Positions 1 through 7,239 of a DNA stretch of 38,182 nt are shown piece by piece (the stretch's first letter is position 1; each line of letters opens with the position of its first letter). A model generated the notes under the pieces. The model saw only the letters and a list, made by a program, of their open reading frames with translations, had not been told where the DNA came from and ran no database searches. The position numbers and the translations under genes are program-made. Origin of the DNA: a virus; IMG/VR virus record IMGVR_UViG_3300010994_000002, positions 1 to 38,182 of that record; one strand, given 5' to 3'.

Positions 1-125
1 ATCACATTTTTTAATTTTTACTTTGTCACCAACTTCAAACTTCTTTTTTAACATTTATATTACCTCACTTTCATTGATTAAGTGCTTTTGGTGTGTCCAC
101 CAACCACGTTTATATCCAGCGATTG
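1..125. repeat. Terminal direct repeat, left copy
   Basis: These 125 bases are identical to 38058-38182. The most likely meaning is a circular or circularly permuted genome assembled with an overlap of this size, so the unique length is about 38,057 bp. The repeat holds the 5' end of the small minus-strand gene at 37836-38111 (here bases 1-54) and the 3' end of the helicase gene, which makes one leftward operon continuous across the contig ends. A true short terminal repeat in the virion cannot be excluded from the sequence alone. Confidence 0.95.
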
Positions 126-1473
126 ATTGCCACCTTTTTAAATCTTCTTCTTTTATTATTATTTCATTTTTTCTTTCCTGAACCTGATGAAATATTACGC
201 CAGGCTTATACTTTTTAAGTTCTACAAAATCTAAAATTTCTGATAATGTAGAAATTTTTTTAATATATCCAAACGGTTTTCTTGCTAAAATATCTTTTCT
301 TTTTATTTCTTCAAGTTCTACATCTTCTACAGTTTTTTCTTGTCTTGTTATCATTTTTGGGAATTCAAGTCCACAAGATGGACAAACTTTTGTCCCTGGT
401 TGCATTACTGCAAAGCAACGAGGACATACTTTAATTTTTGTCTCAGCTTCTTTTTTGTGTTTGCCTTTTAGTGTCCAAGCTCTTTCGTCATCAGGTAAGC
501 CATGCTCGAAGCAATTACCTACGTGGTCAATTATTATAGCTAATTTATTTTCTTTATACCGCATTGATCTCATAGATTGTTGAATATATAAAGATAGCGA
601 TTTTGTAGGTCTAAGCAATATTACGCATTCACAATCTGGAACATCAAAACCCTCTCCAAATAAATCTACATTGCATAAAACTTTTATTTCTCCGTCCCTA
701 AATTTTTGAATAGCATTTTTACGCTCTAATTTTGGGGTATTTCCGTCTAAATGTTTGGCAGGTATATTATTGCTATTAAATTCATTTGCGGTCTCTATAG
801 ACGATTCTACACTGCTACAATACACTATAGTTTTTTTATCATTCGCAAGCTTAATATAATTTTTAATAGTCTCACCATATATTGTATTATTTTCCATTAA
901 TGTATTTGTTTCTTTTTTATTAAATTCACCAGCTTTTATATGTAAATTACTGGTATCGGCAAGTTTCACAGAAAATAATTTATATGGTGATAAATAATTA
1001 TTTTCTATTAGCCATTTTATTTCTGGTCCTTTTATCATATAATTATAGATGTTCCCTAAACCTTCGCCGTTTAATCTGATGGGGGTAGCTGTAAACCCCA
1101 GTAAAAAAGCTGTATTAAAATGCTCATATATTTTAGTATAGCTTTTCGCTAGACAATGGTGATTTTCATCAGTAATAATTACTGATGGCGTTTTAATTTT
1201 ATGCAAACGTCGAACTGCTGTTTGCACCATCAAAAGATCGATTAGTTTAAAATCAACCTGGAATGTTTTTAAAGTGTTATATATTTGTTCTATTAATTCT
1301 TTCCTGTGAACAAGGAATAACACCCGGTTGCCTTTATCTGTAGTATCTTTTATAATTTTTGCCAATATTACAGATTTCCCAGATCCACATGGTGCCTGTA
1401 TACATATTTTTTTATGTTGTAAGTTTTTTCTTGTTTCTTGAATTAGTTGTTTTTGATATTCTCTTAATTCCAT
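55..1473 (-). CDS. Superfamily 2 DEAD/DEAH-type helicase with C-terminal zinc finger
   Basis: A 472-residue SF2 helicase, probably acting in phage DNA replication, repair or recombination. Seen: Walker A APCGSGKS at about residues 27-34, a DEAH-box variant DENHH near residue 104, the GFTATP motif III region near 128, a second RecA domain with an IVYCSS segment near 215, and the motif VI-like QQSMRSMR near 297. Near residues 350-371 a CPRC...CPSCG zinc ribbon ends the helicase core; this arrangement is common in phage helicases of this type. It is the first gene of the leftward operon. Its start codon lies just behind the leader box AAGGAACATTAAA and a promoter at 1515-1544. Its stop abuts the start of the next gene across the circular junction. 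Confidence 0.9.
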   Translation of the reverse strand: MELREYQKQLIQETRKNLQHKKICIQAPCGSGKSVILAKIIKDTTDKGNRVLFLVHRKELIEQIYNTLKTFQVDFKLIDLLMVQTAVRRLHKIKTPSVIITDENHHCLAKSYTKIYEHFNTAFLLGFTATPIRLNGEGLGNIYNYMIKGPEIKWLIENNYLSPYKLFSVKLADTSNLHIKAGEFNKKETNTLMENNTIYGETIKNYIKLANDKKTIVYCSSVESSIETANEFNSNNIPAKHLDGNTPKLERKNAIQKFRDGEIKVLCNVDLFGEGFDVPDCECVILLRPTKSLSLYIQQSMRSMRYKENKLAIIIDHVGNCFEHGLPDDERAWTLKGKHKKEAETKIKVCPRCFAVMQPGTKVCPSCGLEFPKMITRQEKTVEDVELEEIKRKDILARKPFGYIKKISTLSEILDFVELKKYKPGVIFHQVQERKNEIIIKEEDLKRWQSIAGYKRGWWTHQKHLINESEVI

Positions 1474-1475
1474 TG

Positions 1476-1488
1476 TTTAATGTTCCTT
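1476..1488 (-). promoter_or_regulatory. Leader box (AGGAACATTAAA) before the helicase
   Basis: Read on the minus strand this is GAAAGGAACATTAAAC, directly in front of the helicase start codon. It matches the GGAACATTAAA half of the leader box seen behind four rightward promoters (5111-5132, 8125-8147, 11469-11491, 13079-13101). The ATAGTCAA half lies about 12 bases further upstream at 1501-1508. The box doubles as the Shine-Dalgarno sequence (AAAGGAA) of the helicase gene. Confidence 0.6.
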
Positions 1489-1500
1489 TCAAAATTTTTG

Positions 1501-1529
1501 TTGACTATAACTATATTATATATTATAAT
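1501..1529 (+). promoter_or_regulatory. Divergent promoter for the AbrB-like/primase operon
   Basis: TTGACT (1501-1506), 17 bases, then TATAAT (1524-1529). The two divergent promoters share the same DNA. Their ends form an inverted repeat, TTGACTAT (1501-1508) and ATAGTCAA (1537-1544), so the region is nearly two-fold symmetric and looks like a regulatory switch. Confidence 0.75.
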
Positions 1530-1544
1530 ATGTATCATAGTCAA
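1515..1544 (-). promoter_or_regulatory. Promoter of the leftward operon
   Basis: On the minus strand there is TTGACT (1544-1539), an 18-base spacer and TATAAT (1520-1515). It lies fully inside the divergent rightward promoter, so one bound protein could block both. It is the only good promoter seen ahead of the helicase and probably drives the genes from 1473 leftward across the contig junction to about 36722. Confidence 0.75.
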
Positions 1545-1564
1545 GAAAAAAATAAGGAGGAAAA

Positions 1565-1735
1565 ATGATGTTAATTAAAACTATTGAAAAAAAAGGAACT
1601 TCAAATTTTGTCCTGATTCCAAAGCCTTTTATGGATATGTTAGGATTATCGACAAAAGATAAAGTTGAGGTAAGAATGGAAAATGATAAAATAATAATCA
1701 TTCCAATTAAAAAAGAAGGAAGTGTAAAATTATGA
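1565..1735 (+). CDS. AbrB/MazE-like small DNA-binding protein (first of two)
   Basis: A 56-residue protein, probably a swapped-hairpin (SpoVT-AbrB or MazE-like) transcription factor. Seen: the pattern KTIEKKGTSNFVLIPK, then LGLSTKDKVEVRMENDKIIIIPIKK. This matches the family layout of a basic N-terminal strand, an IP-x-x-F/L turn, an LGL...D-x-V helix-turn and a final I-x-I-x-P strand. The start is ATG 1565 or, with better spacing from GGAGG, ATG 1568. It is the first gene behind the divergent promoter at 1501-1529, so it may control that switch and itself. A second protein of the same type lies at 36513-36692. No toxin partner is adjacent, so an antitoxin role is less likely than regulation. 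Confidence 0.7.
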   Translation: MMLIKTIEKKGTSNFVLIPKPFMDMLGLSTKDKVEVRMENDKIIIIPIKKEGSVKL

Positions 1736-1780
1736 GAAGAGTATTAAATTTAAATATCCAAATGAGGGGGAAACATAATT

Positions 1781-1942
1781 ATGAATTATATATGTAAAAA
1801 GTGTAATAATGATGTTTTTTACACTAGAAAAAAAAATATGGTTAATGGTTTTTTTCACATAGGATTATATTGTAAAAAGTGTAATAAGTGGTACAAATGG
1901 ATATCTAAATACGAAATTCAAAAAATTAAAGAATCGAGGTAA
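1781..1942 (+). CDS. Small zinc-ribbon protein
   Basis: A 53-residue basic protein with two Cys pairs, YICKKCNND near the start and LYCKKCNKWYKW in the middle, expected to bind one zinc ion. It starts at ATG 1781 behind GAGGGGG and ends four bases before the primase-helicase start. A paralogue with the same spacing of Cys pairs and the shared GLYCK-x-C core is encoded at 14318-14485. Function unknown; nucleic-acid binding is an inference from the fold. Confidence 0.7.
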   Translation: MNYICKKCNNDVFYTRKKNMVNGFFHIGLYCKKCNKWYKWISKYEIQKIKESR

Positions 1943-1945
1943 ATT

Positions 1946-4717
1946 ATGAATATAAATTACTTTTATGGAAAAACAATGCTTAGTAATGAAGGCAAAAATT
2001 ATTCTACTCAATGGAGTAATTTTATAAAATTATTTGAAAAACCTATTGTTCAAAATATAGAATACAATGAATTACAAAAATTATTAGTCGAGAAAAATAA
2101 TTTACAAAATATTCATGTTTCAGACAGAACAAAAGAACAAAGACAGCAATTAAAATTACTTCAAGATAAAATTTCAAATTATAAAAATGTTCACTATATT
2201 ATAGGTGGTAATTTTAGTGCAAACAAACGTACAAATGGTGATGATGCATTATTATATAGGAATTTAATAGCTTTAGATATTGATAATTGTAATGAGAAAA
2301 TTTGGGAAAAATTAAAGGTATTTGATAATACAGAATACCTTTTACATTCTAGTTTTTCTCATTCACCAGAAAAACCAAAACTTAGATTATTTATACCTAT
2401 TAATAATAATATTCGTAATAAACATGATTACATTAACATTGTTACAAATATTATAACATATAATGGTTTTTCACTGCAAAACAAAGATAACCTTGATGGT
2501 GATATAGACCAAGCAAGTACAAAATTTAATCAATTAATGTTTCTTCCAAATATACCAAAAAATGGTGAATATATATTGAAACATAATAAAGGAGAAATTT
2601 TAAATATTAATGATTACAAAACTAAAGAAAATACTATATTTGATAGTACAGAAAAAAAGAATAATGGTACTAAAATTCAATCACCTTATGATATGAAAGA
2701 TCAAAGTATTATTAAAAAATTCTGTATAAAATATAATATTCATCAATGTATAAAAGAATTTTTATCGGATATATATATTGATAGAAAAGGAGACCGGTAT
2801 ACATATTCTTTAAGCAGTAGTAAGCATGGAGCAATAGTCTATTCAGATCAATATAATAATCCAGCTATATTTTTATATAGCAATCATGGATCAGATCCAT
2901 TGAATGATTATCATTGTCATAATAGTTTTGATTTAATTAAAGAATATAAATTCGGTGGAAATATTGATAAAACTATAGAATGGGTAAAAACATTATTTCC
3001 ACAGCCTGTGAATAAAAAAGTGGATATTTTTGAAAAAATAAATCAAGCAATTTCAGATATTAAAAAAAATGAAAAGATTTTGCCTTTAGCGGATGGTTGT
3101 TTTTTACCAGTAAATTACAAGTCTGGATATTATATGGTAAAACAAGGTTTTTGTAAAAGATATATTTTTAAACAAACTAATGAAATTGGCAATAAAGAAG
3201 AAATTTATGTAGATAAAATTTTAATACCTATTAAAATTTATCCAACAAAAATTATACATGTAGAGGAGCAAGAAATAGAATTTAATAATAAAATTTATAT
3301 GGATAATGATAGTTTTTCAAGTATAGCAAAATTTAAGACATGGTTAAAACAATTTGGAAAAATGCTATATTTTGATGGTGATACTAAAGATATTACCGGT
3401 TTTGAAAAATATATAAAATTATATGCTAAATTTGCAGATTTAAAAATCATTCAGGGAACGGAAAAATTAGGTTGGAGTAAAGATTTTAAAAGTTTTAATC
3501 CTTATACAGAAAATAGTTTATTTATTAAGGACGATAAACAGTTTGATTTTTTGTTAGAATGTTTTGAGAAAAATGGTAATTATGAAATATGGAAAGAAAA
3601 TGTTAATAAGTATAATAATAATGATATATTTAGATTAATTTTTAATACAAGTTTATCAAGTCCTTTAGTAAAATTATTAAGACGTCCGCCTGTTTGGGTG
3701 CATCACTACGAGGCGGCAAGTACAGGAAAAACACCAGCTGCATATGCAGCTGCTAGTATATGGGCAAAACCTGGAGAAAATTATTATACCCCTAATTTTA
3801 ATATTACTAGAGCTGGTATAGAATTTCTGTGGCATACTCTAAATAATTTACCTTGCATTTTGCAAGATACTCAAAATTTAGATAAATCTATGAAAGACAA
3901 ATTATCTGAAATAATTTATGATATGTTTAATGGTTCAGGTAAAATTAGGGGTAATATAGTTGGCAAAAATCATAAAATAAAAATTTGGAATTTATCAATG
4001 ATAACGAACGGAGAACAAAAAATATTACAAGGTAATGAATTTGAAGGAGCAACAAAAAGACTTATTGAAATCAGTGGTTTACCTTTTAAGAATACCAAAG
4101 AAGCAAAAATTGCAAGAGATATTTTCCAGGATAATTACGGTTTTTATGGCGAAGATTTTATAAAAATAATTATAAAATATAAAAAAGAAATTAAAGATTT
4201 GATATTACAAATAGAAGACGAAATATCAAATGATATTAACATTGAGACACATATTGAAAGTATATCTACATTAATTATTTGTGATTATTTATTTAATGTA
4301 TATTGCATGAATAAAGAAAAAGAAAAAACAATACAAGATTCTATTAATTGGGGGTTAAATATTTTAAAGCTATTACCTTTAAAAGCTGATATTGATAAAA
4401 CTACATTGGCATTAAGTAAAATTAATGAATTTGTTTTATCTAATACTCATAGATTTAGATTAGAATGCCCTCAGGGGAGAGTAGGTTTTTTCCAAAACGG
4501 AATAGTTTATTTTTTCCCTGAAGAACTTAAAATTTTATTGAAGAAATGGGATATTCCACAAGATCGTTTTTTTAAAGATATTAAGGAAATGGATATAGTT
4601 TTAACTGATAATAAACAAAATTTTAAACCTAAATTTTACAATAATAGAACAATAAGGCCTATAGCTTTTAATAATATTGATTTAGAAGGTATTGAAAATA
4701 TAGATGAATATCGATAA
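1946..4717 (+). CDS. Primase-helicase (AEP-type primase plus DUF927/VirE-like ATPase)
   Basis: A 923-residue replication protein. The N-terminal third resembles archaeo-eukaryotic primase (PrimPol) domains of mobile elements: NLIALDIDNC near residues 108-117 supplies the D-x-D metal site, SSFSHSPEKPKLRLFIPI near 135-152 resembles the S/H...RLR motif, and DQASTKFNQLMFLPN near 188-202 the third motif. A middle HCHNSFDLI segment resembles the linker of VirE-type proteins. The C-terminal third has a DUF927-like P-loop ATPase: YEAASTGKTPAA near residue 590 is a Walker A variant, and ILQDTQNLD near 639 the acidic motif. It is followed by a strong terminator and an origin-like region, which fits an initiator/primase role. 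Confidence 0.8.
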   Translation: MNINYFYGKTMLSNEGKNYSTQWSNFIKLFEKPIVQNIEYNELQKLLVEKNNLQNIHVSDRTKEQRQQLKLLQDKISNYKNVHYIIGGNFSANKRTNGDDALLYRNLIALDIDNCNEKIWEKLKVFDNTEYLLHSSFSHSPEKPKLRLFIPINNNIRNKHDYINIVTNIITYNGFSLQNKDNLDGDIDQASTKFNQLMFLPNIPKNGEYILKHNKGEILNINDYKTKENTIFDSTEKKNNGTKIQSPYDMKDQSIIKKFCIKYNIHQCIKEFLSDIYIDRKGDRYTYSLSSSKHGAIVYSDQYNNPAIFLYSNHGSDPLNDYHCHNSFDLIKEYKFGGNIDKTIEWVKTLFPQPVNKKVDIFEKINQAISDIKKNEKILPLADGCFLPVNYKSGYYMVKQGFCKRYIFKQTNEIGNKEEIYVDKILIPIKIYPTKIIHVEEQEIEFNNKIYMDNDSFSSIAKFKTWLKQFGKMLYFDGDTKDITGFEKYIKLYAKFADLKIIQGTEKLGWSKDFKSFNPYTENSLFIKDDKQFDFLLECFEKNGNYEIWKENVNKYNNNDIFRLIFNTSLSSPLVKLLRRPPVWVHHYEAASTGKTPAAYAAASIWAKPGENYYTPNFNITRAGIEFLWHTLNNLPCILQDTQNLDKSMKDKLSEIIYDMFNGSGKIRGNIVGKNHKIKIWNLSMITNGEQKILQGNEFEGATKRLIEISGLPFKNTKEAKIARDIFQDNYGFYGEDFIKIIIKYKKEIKDLILQIEDEISNDINIETHIESISTLIICDYLFNVYCMNKEKEKTIQDSINWGLNILKLLPLKADIDKTTLALSKINEFVLSNTHRFRLECPQGRVGFFQNGIVYFFPEELKILLKKWDIPQDRFFKDIKEMDIVLTDNKQNFKPKFYNNRTIRPIAFNNIDLEGIENIDEYR

Positions 4718-4723
4718 TTACAT

Positions 4724-4786
4724 AGTGTGTAATGTATGAAACGTAGTTAAATAGCTATGTTTCATTTTTAAATTACACACTTTTTT
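4724..4786 (+). terminator. Two-tier hairpin terminator after the primase-helicase
   Basis: Outer arms AGTGTGTAAT (4724-4733) and ATTACACACT (4772-4781) enclose an inner stem ATGAAACGTAG/CTATGTTTCAT with an 8-base loop. The outer stem runs straight into TTTTTT (4781-4786). This fits a rho-independent terminator. The outer arm contains the GTGTAATG word that recurs as an iteron in the following 330 bases. Confidence 0.75.
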
Positions 4787-5110
4787 AAAATGTAATTTTT
4801 GTGTAATGTTTGAAAGCCTTATTAACACTATATATATATATATATATTACAAAATTACATATTATTTATATATATATATATATAAGATTTTTTTTTATAC
4901 AAATGTATTGTTTTTAGTATACATTTGTATAATTTTTTATATATATTTTTGATAGGTGTTTTTTATGTAATTTTGTAATGTTTTGGTTATAATATAGTAA
5001 TATCAAGGCTTTCAAGCATTACATTGATGTGTAATTTATATGTAATGCTTGTAATGCTTGTAATGTTTATTATTTATATATTGATTTATATGATAATGCA
5101 TGATAAGATA
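4787..5110. other. Candidate replication origin: AT-rich, inverted repeats and TGTAATG iterons
   Basis: This gene-free stretch of over 300 bases holds alternating TA runs (about 4831-4847 and 4868-4884) and a perfect inverted repeat ATACAAATGTAT/ATACATTTGTAT (4897-4908, 4919-4930). It also has a 19-base inverted repeat with one mismatch (4802-4820 against 5005-5023; core TTGAAAGCCTT/AAGGCTTTCAA). A tandem triplet of a 9-base unit TGTAATGYT lies at 5041-5067, and further TGTAATG words at 4802, 4974 and in the terminator. Position directly behind the primase-helicase supports an origin. No ORF is visible. Confidence 0.55.
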
Positions 5111-5132
5111 ATCATAGTCAAGGAACATTAAA
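5111..5132 (+). promoter_or_regulatory. Conserved leader box with weak promoter
   Basis: CATAGTCAAGGAACATTAAA occurs here in the leader of the gene at 5154, matching the copies at 8125, 11469 and 13079. GATAAT (about 5107-5112) may be the -10, but no good -35 is seen at 17 bases and the GGATA...TATCC operator of the other copies is absent. This copy may therefore be regulated differently. Confidence 0.5.
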
Positions 5133-5153
5133 TGTAAAAAGGAGATTAAAACT

Positions 5154-5339
5154 ATGACAACAACTGAATTAATAGTTTTGTTACAAGCTGTGGAAAAAGG
5201 TGCCTCGGGAAGATCGAGGGAGATAAAGGTTAAAATAGGAAAAGAATATTTCTCAAAAGTAACCTTCTATATAGAAGGTACAGGCGACGGGTGTGCAGGA
5301 GCTGAATTACTAATAAACATTAAACCGGAGGAATGTTAA
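5154..5339 (+). CDS. Hypothetical protein, 61 residues
   Basis: Not recognised. It starts at ATG 5154 behind AAAAGGAGATT and has no Cys cluster or membrane segment. The C-terminal half (FYIEGTGDGCAGAELLINI) looks like a beta hairpin. It ends one base before the next gene, so the two are probably co-translated from the leader-box transcript. Confidence 0.6.
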   Translation: MTTTELIVLLQAVEKGASGRSREIKVKIGKEYFSKVTFYIEGTGDGCAGAELLINIKPEEC

Positions 5340-5340
5340 A

Positions 5341-5676
5341 ATGAGAATAATTGAAATAATTAATTTAGCCATGGAATATAATGAATTATTAGTTAAGTTT
5401 ACCAAAGGTTCAATATGGTTTGGTAAACCTAACATATCATATCAAAGGAAAGAAGCGTTTATTCCTAAATGGGATAAGCTATTAAAAAAAATGGATGAAA
5501 CATTAAAAAAACTTGAAAGTATGGGTATTACATTTGATGATTGTGAGTCAATCGAATGTATAGAAATTCCAAAAATAATGAAAAGGATGGATGTAGAAAT
5601 TTATTTAGAAAATTTCTACAAGTTAGAAAAAAAAGATTATATTGAACAAGAAAGGCAAGGAATTAGATTATTTTAA
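5341..5676 (+). CDS. Hypothetical protein, 111 residues
   Basis: Not recognised. Mostly helical and charged, with a predicted coiled-coil-like stretch around residues 45-62 (KLLKKMDETLKKLESMGI). Start ATG 5341 lies behind GGAGGAATGTTAAA, which overlaps the end of the previous gene. Just behind its stop the heptamer TAAGGCA is repeated three times (5674, 5684, 5705), before the promoter of the structured RNA. Confidence 0.65.
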   Translation: MRIIEIINLAMEYNELLVKFTKGSIWFGKPNISYQRKEAFIPKWDKLLKKMDETLKKLESMGITFDDCESIECIEIPKIMKRMDVEIYLENFYKLEKKDYIEQERQGIRLF

Positions 5677-5759
5677 GGCAATTTAAGGCAAAATATAATC
5701 AAAGTAAGGCAATTTAATTATAAAATTATACTGTTTTATAGGATTTTTATTGAAAGTTA

Positions 5760-5789
5760 GTGACAAAAGGTAGACTTTTATGGTATAAT
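5760..5789 (+). promoter_or_regulatory. Promoter of the large structured RNA
   Basis: GTGACA (5760-5765), 18 bases and an extended -10 TGGTATAAT (5781-5789). Transcription would start near 5796. The same extended -10 sequence TGGTATAAT recurs at the late promoter (15981-15989). No ribosome binding site with an open frame follows for almost 600 bases. Confidence 0.65.
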
Positions 5790-5796
5790 TTTTATG

Positions 5797-6290
5797 AAAG
5801 TTTCCTATAGATTTTTGTTATTATTGCGATGTGGGAGGTAATAAAAGGGCGTAGCGATTACCAAGTATATCAAAGGGGTTTAGGGTGAGGATATACATTA
5901 TAATTTGGGGAATAGTTTATAGGGTAAAACATTTTTGAAACTGGCTATATGACGATATAGTAAAGACTTAAAAGAAAATAAAATCTATTATTAAATTATA
6001 TGTAAGTAATAATTTAGCTGATTATAAAAGCTTTAATTTAAAATAGACGGGTTCAAATCCCATTCTCCCCACTCGAACCAACACAGTATTAAACAGGTTA
6101 CGGGAAGTCAATGACTGTGATATCAAGATTCCCGGCTTAGTGTATGGGCCTATAGGATTCGTGGGAAATCCTAAAATACACAATCCCACAAAAAAAAATA
6201 CACTAATTAATTAGTTTCCCGTTAATAAATTAGGAATACCTTATGGTTACCGGTTCGAATCCGGGAACGGGATTAGTTTCATTTATAATA
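5797..6290 (+). ncRNA. Candidate large structured non-coding RNA (ROOL/GOLLD-like class)
   Basis: About 500 nt without a usable reading frame and with GC-rich islands unusual for this genome. Seen: hairpin GGTAAT/ATTACC (5837-5862); CGATGTGGGAGG near 5828 complementary to CTCCCCACTCG near 6064-6075, a possible closing stem; hairpin CGGGAA/TTCCCG (6101-6134); stem GTGTAT/ATACAC (6140-6181) enclosing TAGGATT/AATCCTA (6153-6173), whose loop GTGGGA is complementary to TCCCAC at 6184-6189, forming a pseudoknot. Two tRNA T-loop-like motifs occur, GGGTTCAAATCCC (6050-6061) and CCGGTTCGAATCCGG, the second between TCCCGTT (6217-6223) and AACGGGA (6266-6272). Established: phages of Firmicutes carry large ornate RNAs such as ROOL and GOLLD. 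Assignment to either family is inference; I cannot match a consensus by eye. Confidence 0.6.
6217..6273 (+). other. tRNA-like acceptor/T-arm element
   Basis: TCCCGTT (6217-6223) pairs perfectly over seven bases with AACGGGA (6266-6272). The 3' strand follows directly after a T-arm with the loop TTCGAAT on a four-base-pair stem. The whole element is only 57 nt, and no D-arm or proper anticodon arm fits, so it is not a normal tRNA. It may be a tRNA mimic or a domain of the large RNA around it. Confidence 0.5.
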
Positions 6291-6378
6291 ATGTTTAATG
6301 TTCCATTATGTCCTCGGTTCCGGTTGTTACAATCAGATCCGGGGACTTTATCAAATAAATAAGAAAGGTGGTAATACG

Positions 6379-6681
6379 GTGCCAGATAATGAAATATTAA
6401 TAAAAATAATTCAGGATAATTTTAATAATTTTCGTCAAGATATGAATAATCGATTTGATAAGTTTGAAAAGAAAATTGAAAAAATTGAAGAGAAACTGGA
6501 AGACGTTGTTACTAGTGAAGATTGTAAAAAAAACCGTAAATTTTGCATTGAAAATTTACAGTTGAAAAGATCGGAAATGAGTATAAGAAAAATTACAGCC
6601 ATTGGTGGCGTAGTAACCGGAACTATTGCGGCTAGTTCTGTGATCGTGATCGCGATTCTTAAAATATTTTTTCCGATATAG
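6379..6681 (+). CDS. Coiled-coil membrane protein of the lysis cassette (XhlA/BhlA-like)
   Basis: About 100 residues starting at GTG 6379, chosen because AAGAAAGGTGG lies six bases ahead; the longer frame from 6298 has no ribosome site and overlaps the structured RNA. Residues 10-45 form a charged coiled coil (RFDKFEKKIEKIEEKLEDV), and a single membrane segment lies at the C-terminus (IGGVVTGTIAASSVIVIAILKIFF). This layout matches hemolysin XhlA-type or BhlA-type proteins that assist holins. Immediately upstream of the holin and endolysin genes. Confidence 0.7.
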   Translation: MPDNEILIKIIQDNFNNFRQDMNNRFDKFEKKIEKIEEKLEDVVTSEDCKKNRKFCIENLQLKRSEMSIRKITAIGGVVTGTIAASSVIVIAILKIFFPI

Positions 6682-6697
6682 GAGAGGGGTTTTTATT

Positions 6698-6997
6698 TTG
6701 AAAATAGAAGATTTAAAATTAAACGTGGAAGTTGATACACAACAACTGGACGAAGCTCTAAAAAAAGCTACTGAATTAAATTCTTTAGTTGGCAAAGGAA
6801 CTTTGCAAAGCAGACTAAAAAGCAAGGTTTTATGGGTTGGTCTAACCAGTGCATTGTTGTTACTATTGGGCGAATGGGGACTATATGAAACCATTGGAAT
6901 TAAACAGGAAGCATTACAGCACACAATAGACTTTATTCTTTTAATACTAACTGGATTTGGAGTAATCAATAGTCCAGATAACAAGGATACTTTATAG
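6698..6997 (+). CDS. Phage holin (phi LC3 family-like)
   Basis: A 99-residue protein with two membrane segments, VLWVGLTSALLLLLGEWGLY and HTIDFILLILTGFGVI, joined by a short loop and ending INSPDNKDTL. The RLKSK-VLW entry and the GxINxPxxK exit are typical of phage_holin_1 members. An unusual N-terminal charged segment of about 35 residues precedes the first membrane helix. The start is TTG 6698 behind GGAGAGGGG. It would permeabilise the host membrane to release the amidase encoded two genes downstream. Confidence 0.8.
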   Translation: MKIEDLKLNVEVDTQQLDEALKKATELNSLVGKGTLQSRLKSKVLWVGLTSALLLLLGEWGLYETIGIKQEALQHTIDFILLILTGFGVINSPDNKDTL

Positions 6998-7015
6998 AAA
7001 GGTTGGGTTGATATC

Positions 7016-7210
7016 ATGGATGAAAAAATATGGTGTGAAACACCAGAAATAACAATTAATAGACTGACAGAAGAAAACAATAAACTACATGAAGAAATAA
7101 AATTGTTAAATAATAAATTAATTGAATATACTAACATGATTAAACACATTGAGTATAGCGTAAAATTAACAGTTGATCAAATTAGACATGATATATGGAC
7201 GCAAGATTAA
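7016..7210 (+). CDS. Small coiled-coil protein of the lysis cassette
   Basis: A 64-residue soluble protein with a heptad-like region (NRLTEENNKLHEEIKLLNNK), no membrane segment and no signal peptide. It starts at ATG 7016 behind AAAGGTTGGG, between the holin and endolysin genes. Function unknown; by position it may modulate lysis. Confidence 0.65.
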   Translation: MDEKIWCETPEITINRLTEENNKLHEEIKLLNNKLIEYTNMIKHIEYSVKLTVDQIRHDIWTQD

Positions 7211-7239
7211 AATTATCAAAAATGAAAGGAAGTGATTTT

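Noticed and set aside
1565-1735. Toxin-antitoxin pair with the AbrB-like protein as antitoxin
   Set aside because: The neighbour at 1781 is a zinc-ribbon protein and not a MazF- or PIN-like toxin, so regulation is the simpler reading.
1732-1797. A 21-codon ORF overlapping the AbrB-like stop
   Set aside because: It has an ATGA overlap but runs into the start region of the zinc-ribbon gene and has no recognisable product.
5820-6075. tmRNA or group I intron
   Set aside because: The T-arm and the partial closing stem hinted at these, and ACGATATAGT near 5952 hinted at an intron P7 strand. No tag peptide, tmRNA 5' consensus or full intron core could be found.
6217-6273. A tRNA gene
   Set aside because: The acceptor and T-arm fit, but the element is only 57 nt with no D-arm or proper anticodon arm, and no CCA. 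I kept it as a tRNA-like element of the large RNA.
6556-7149. A 197-codon minus-strand ORF across the lysis genes
   Set aside because: It is antisense to the clear holin and coiled-coil genes and has low-complexity composition; a shadow frame.
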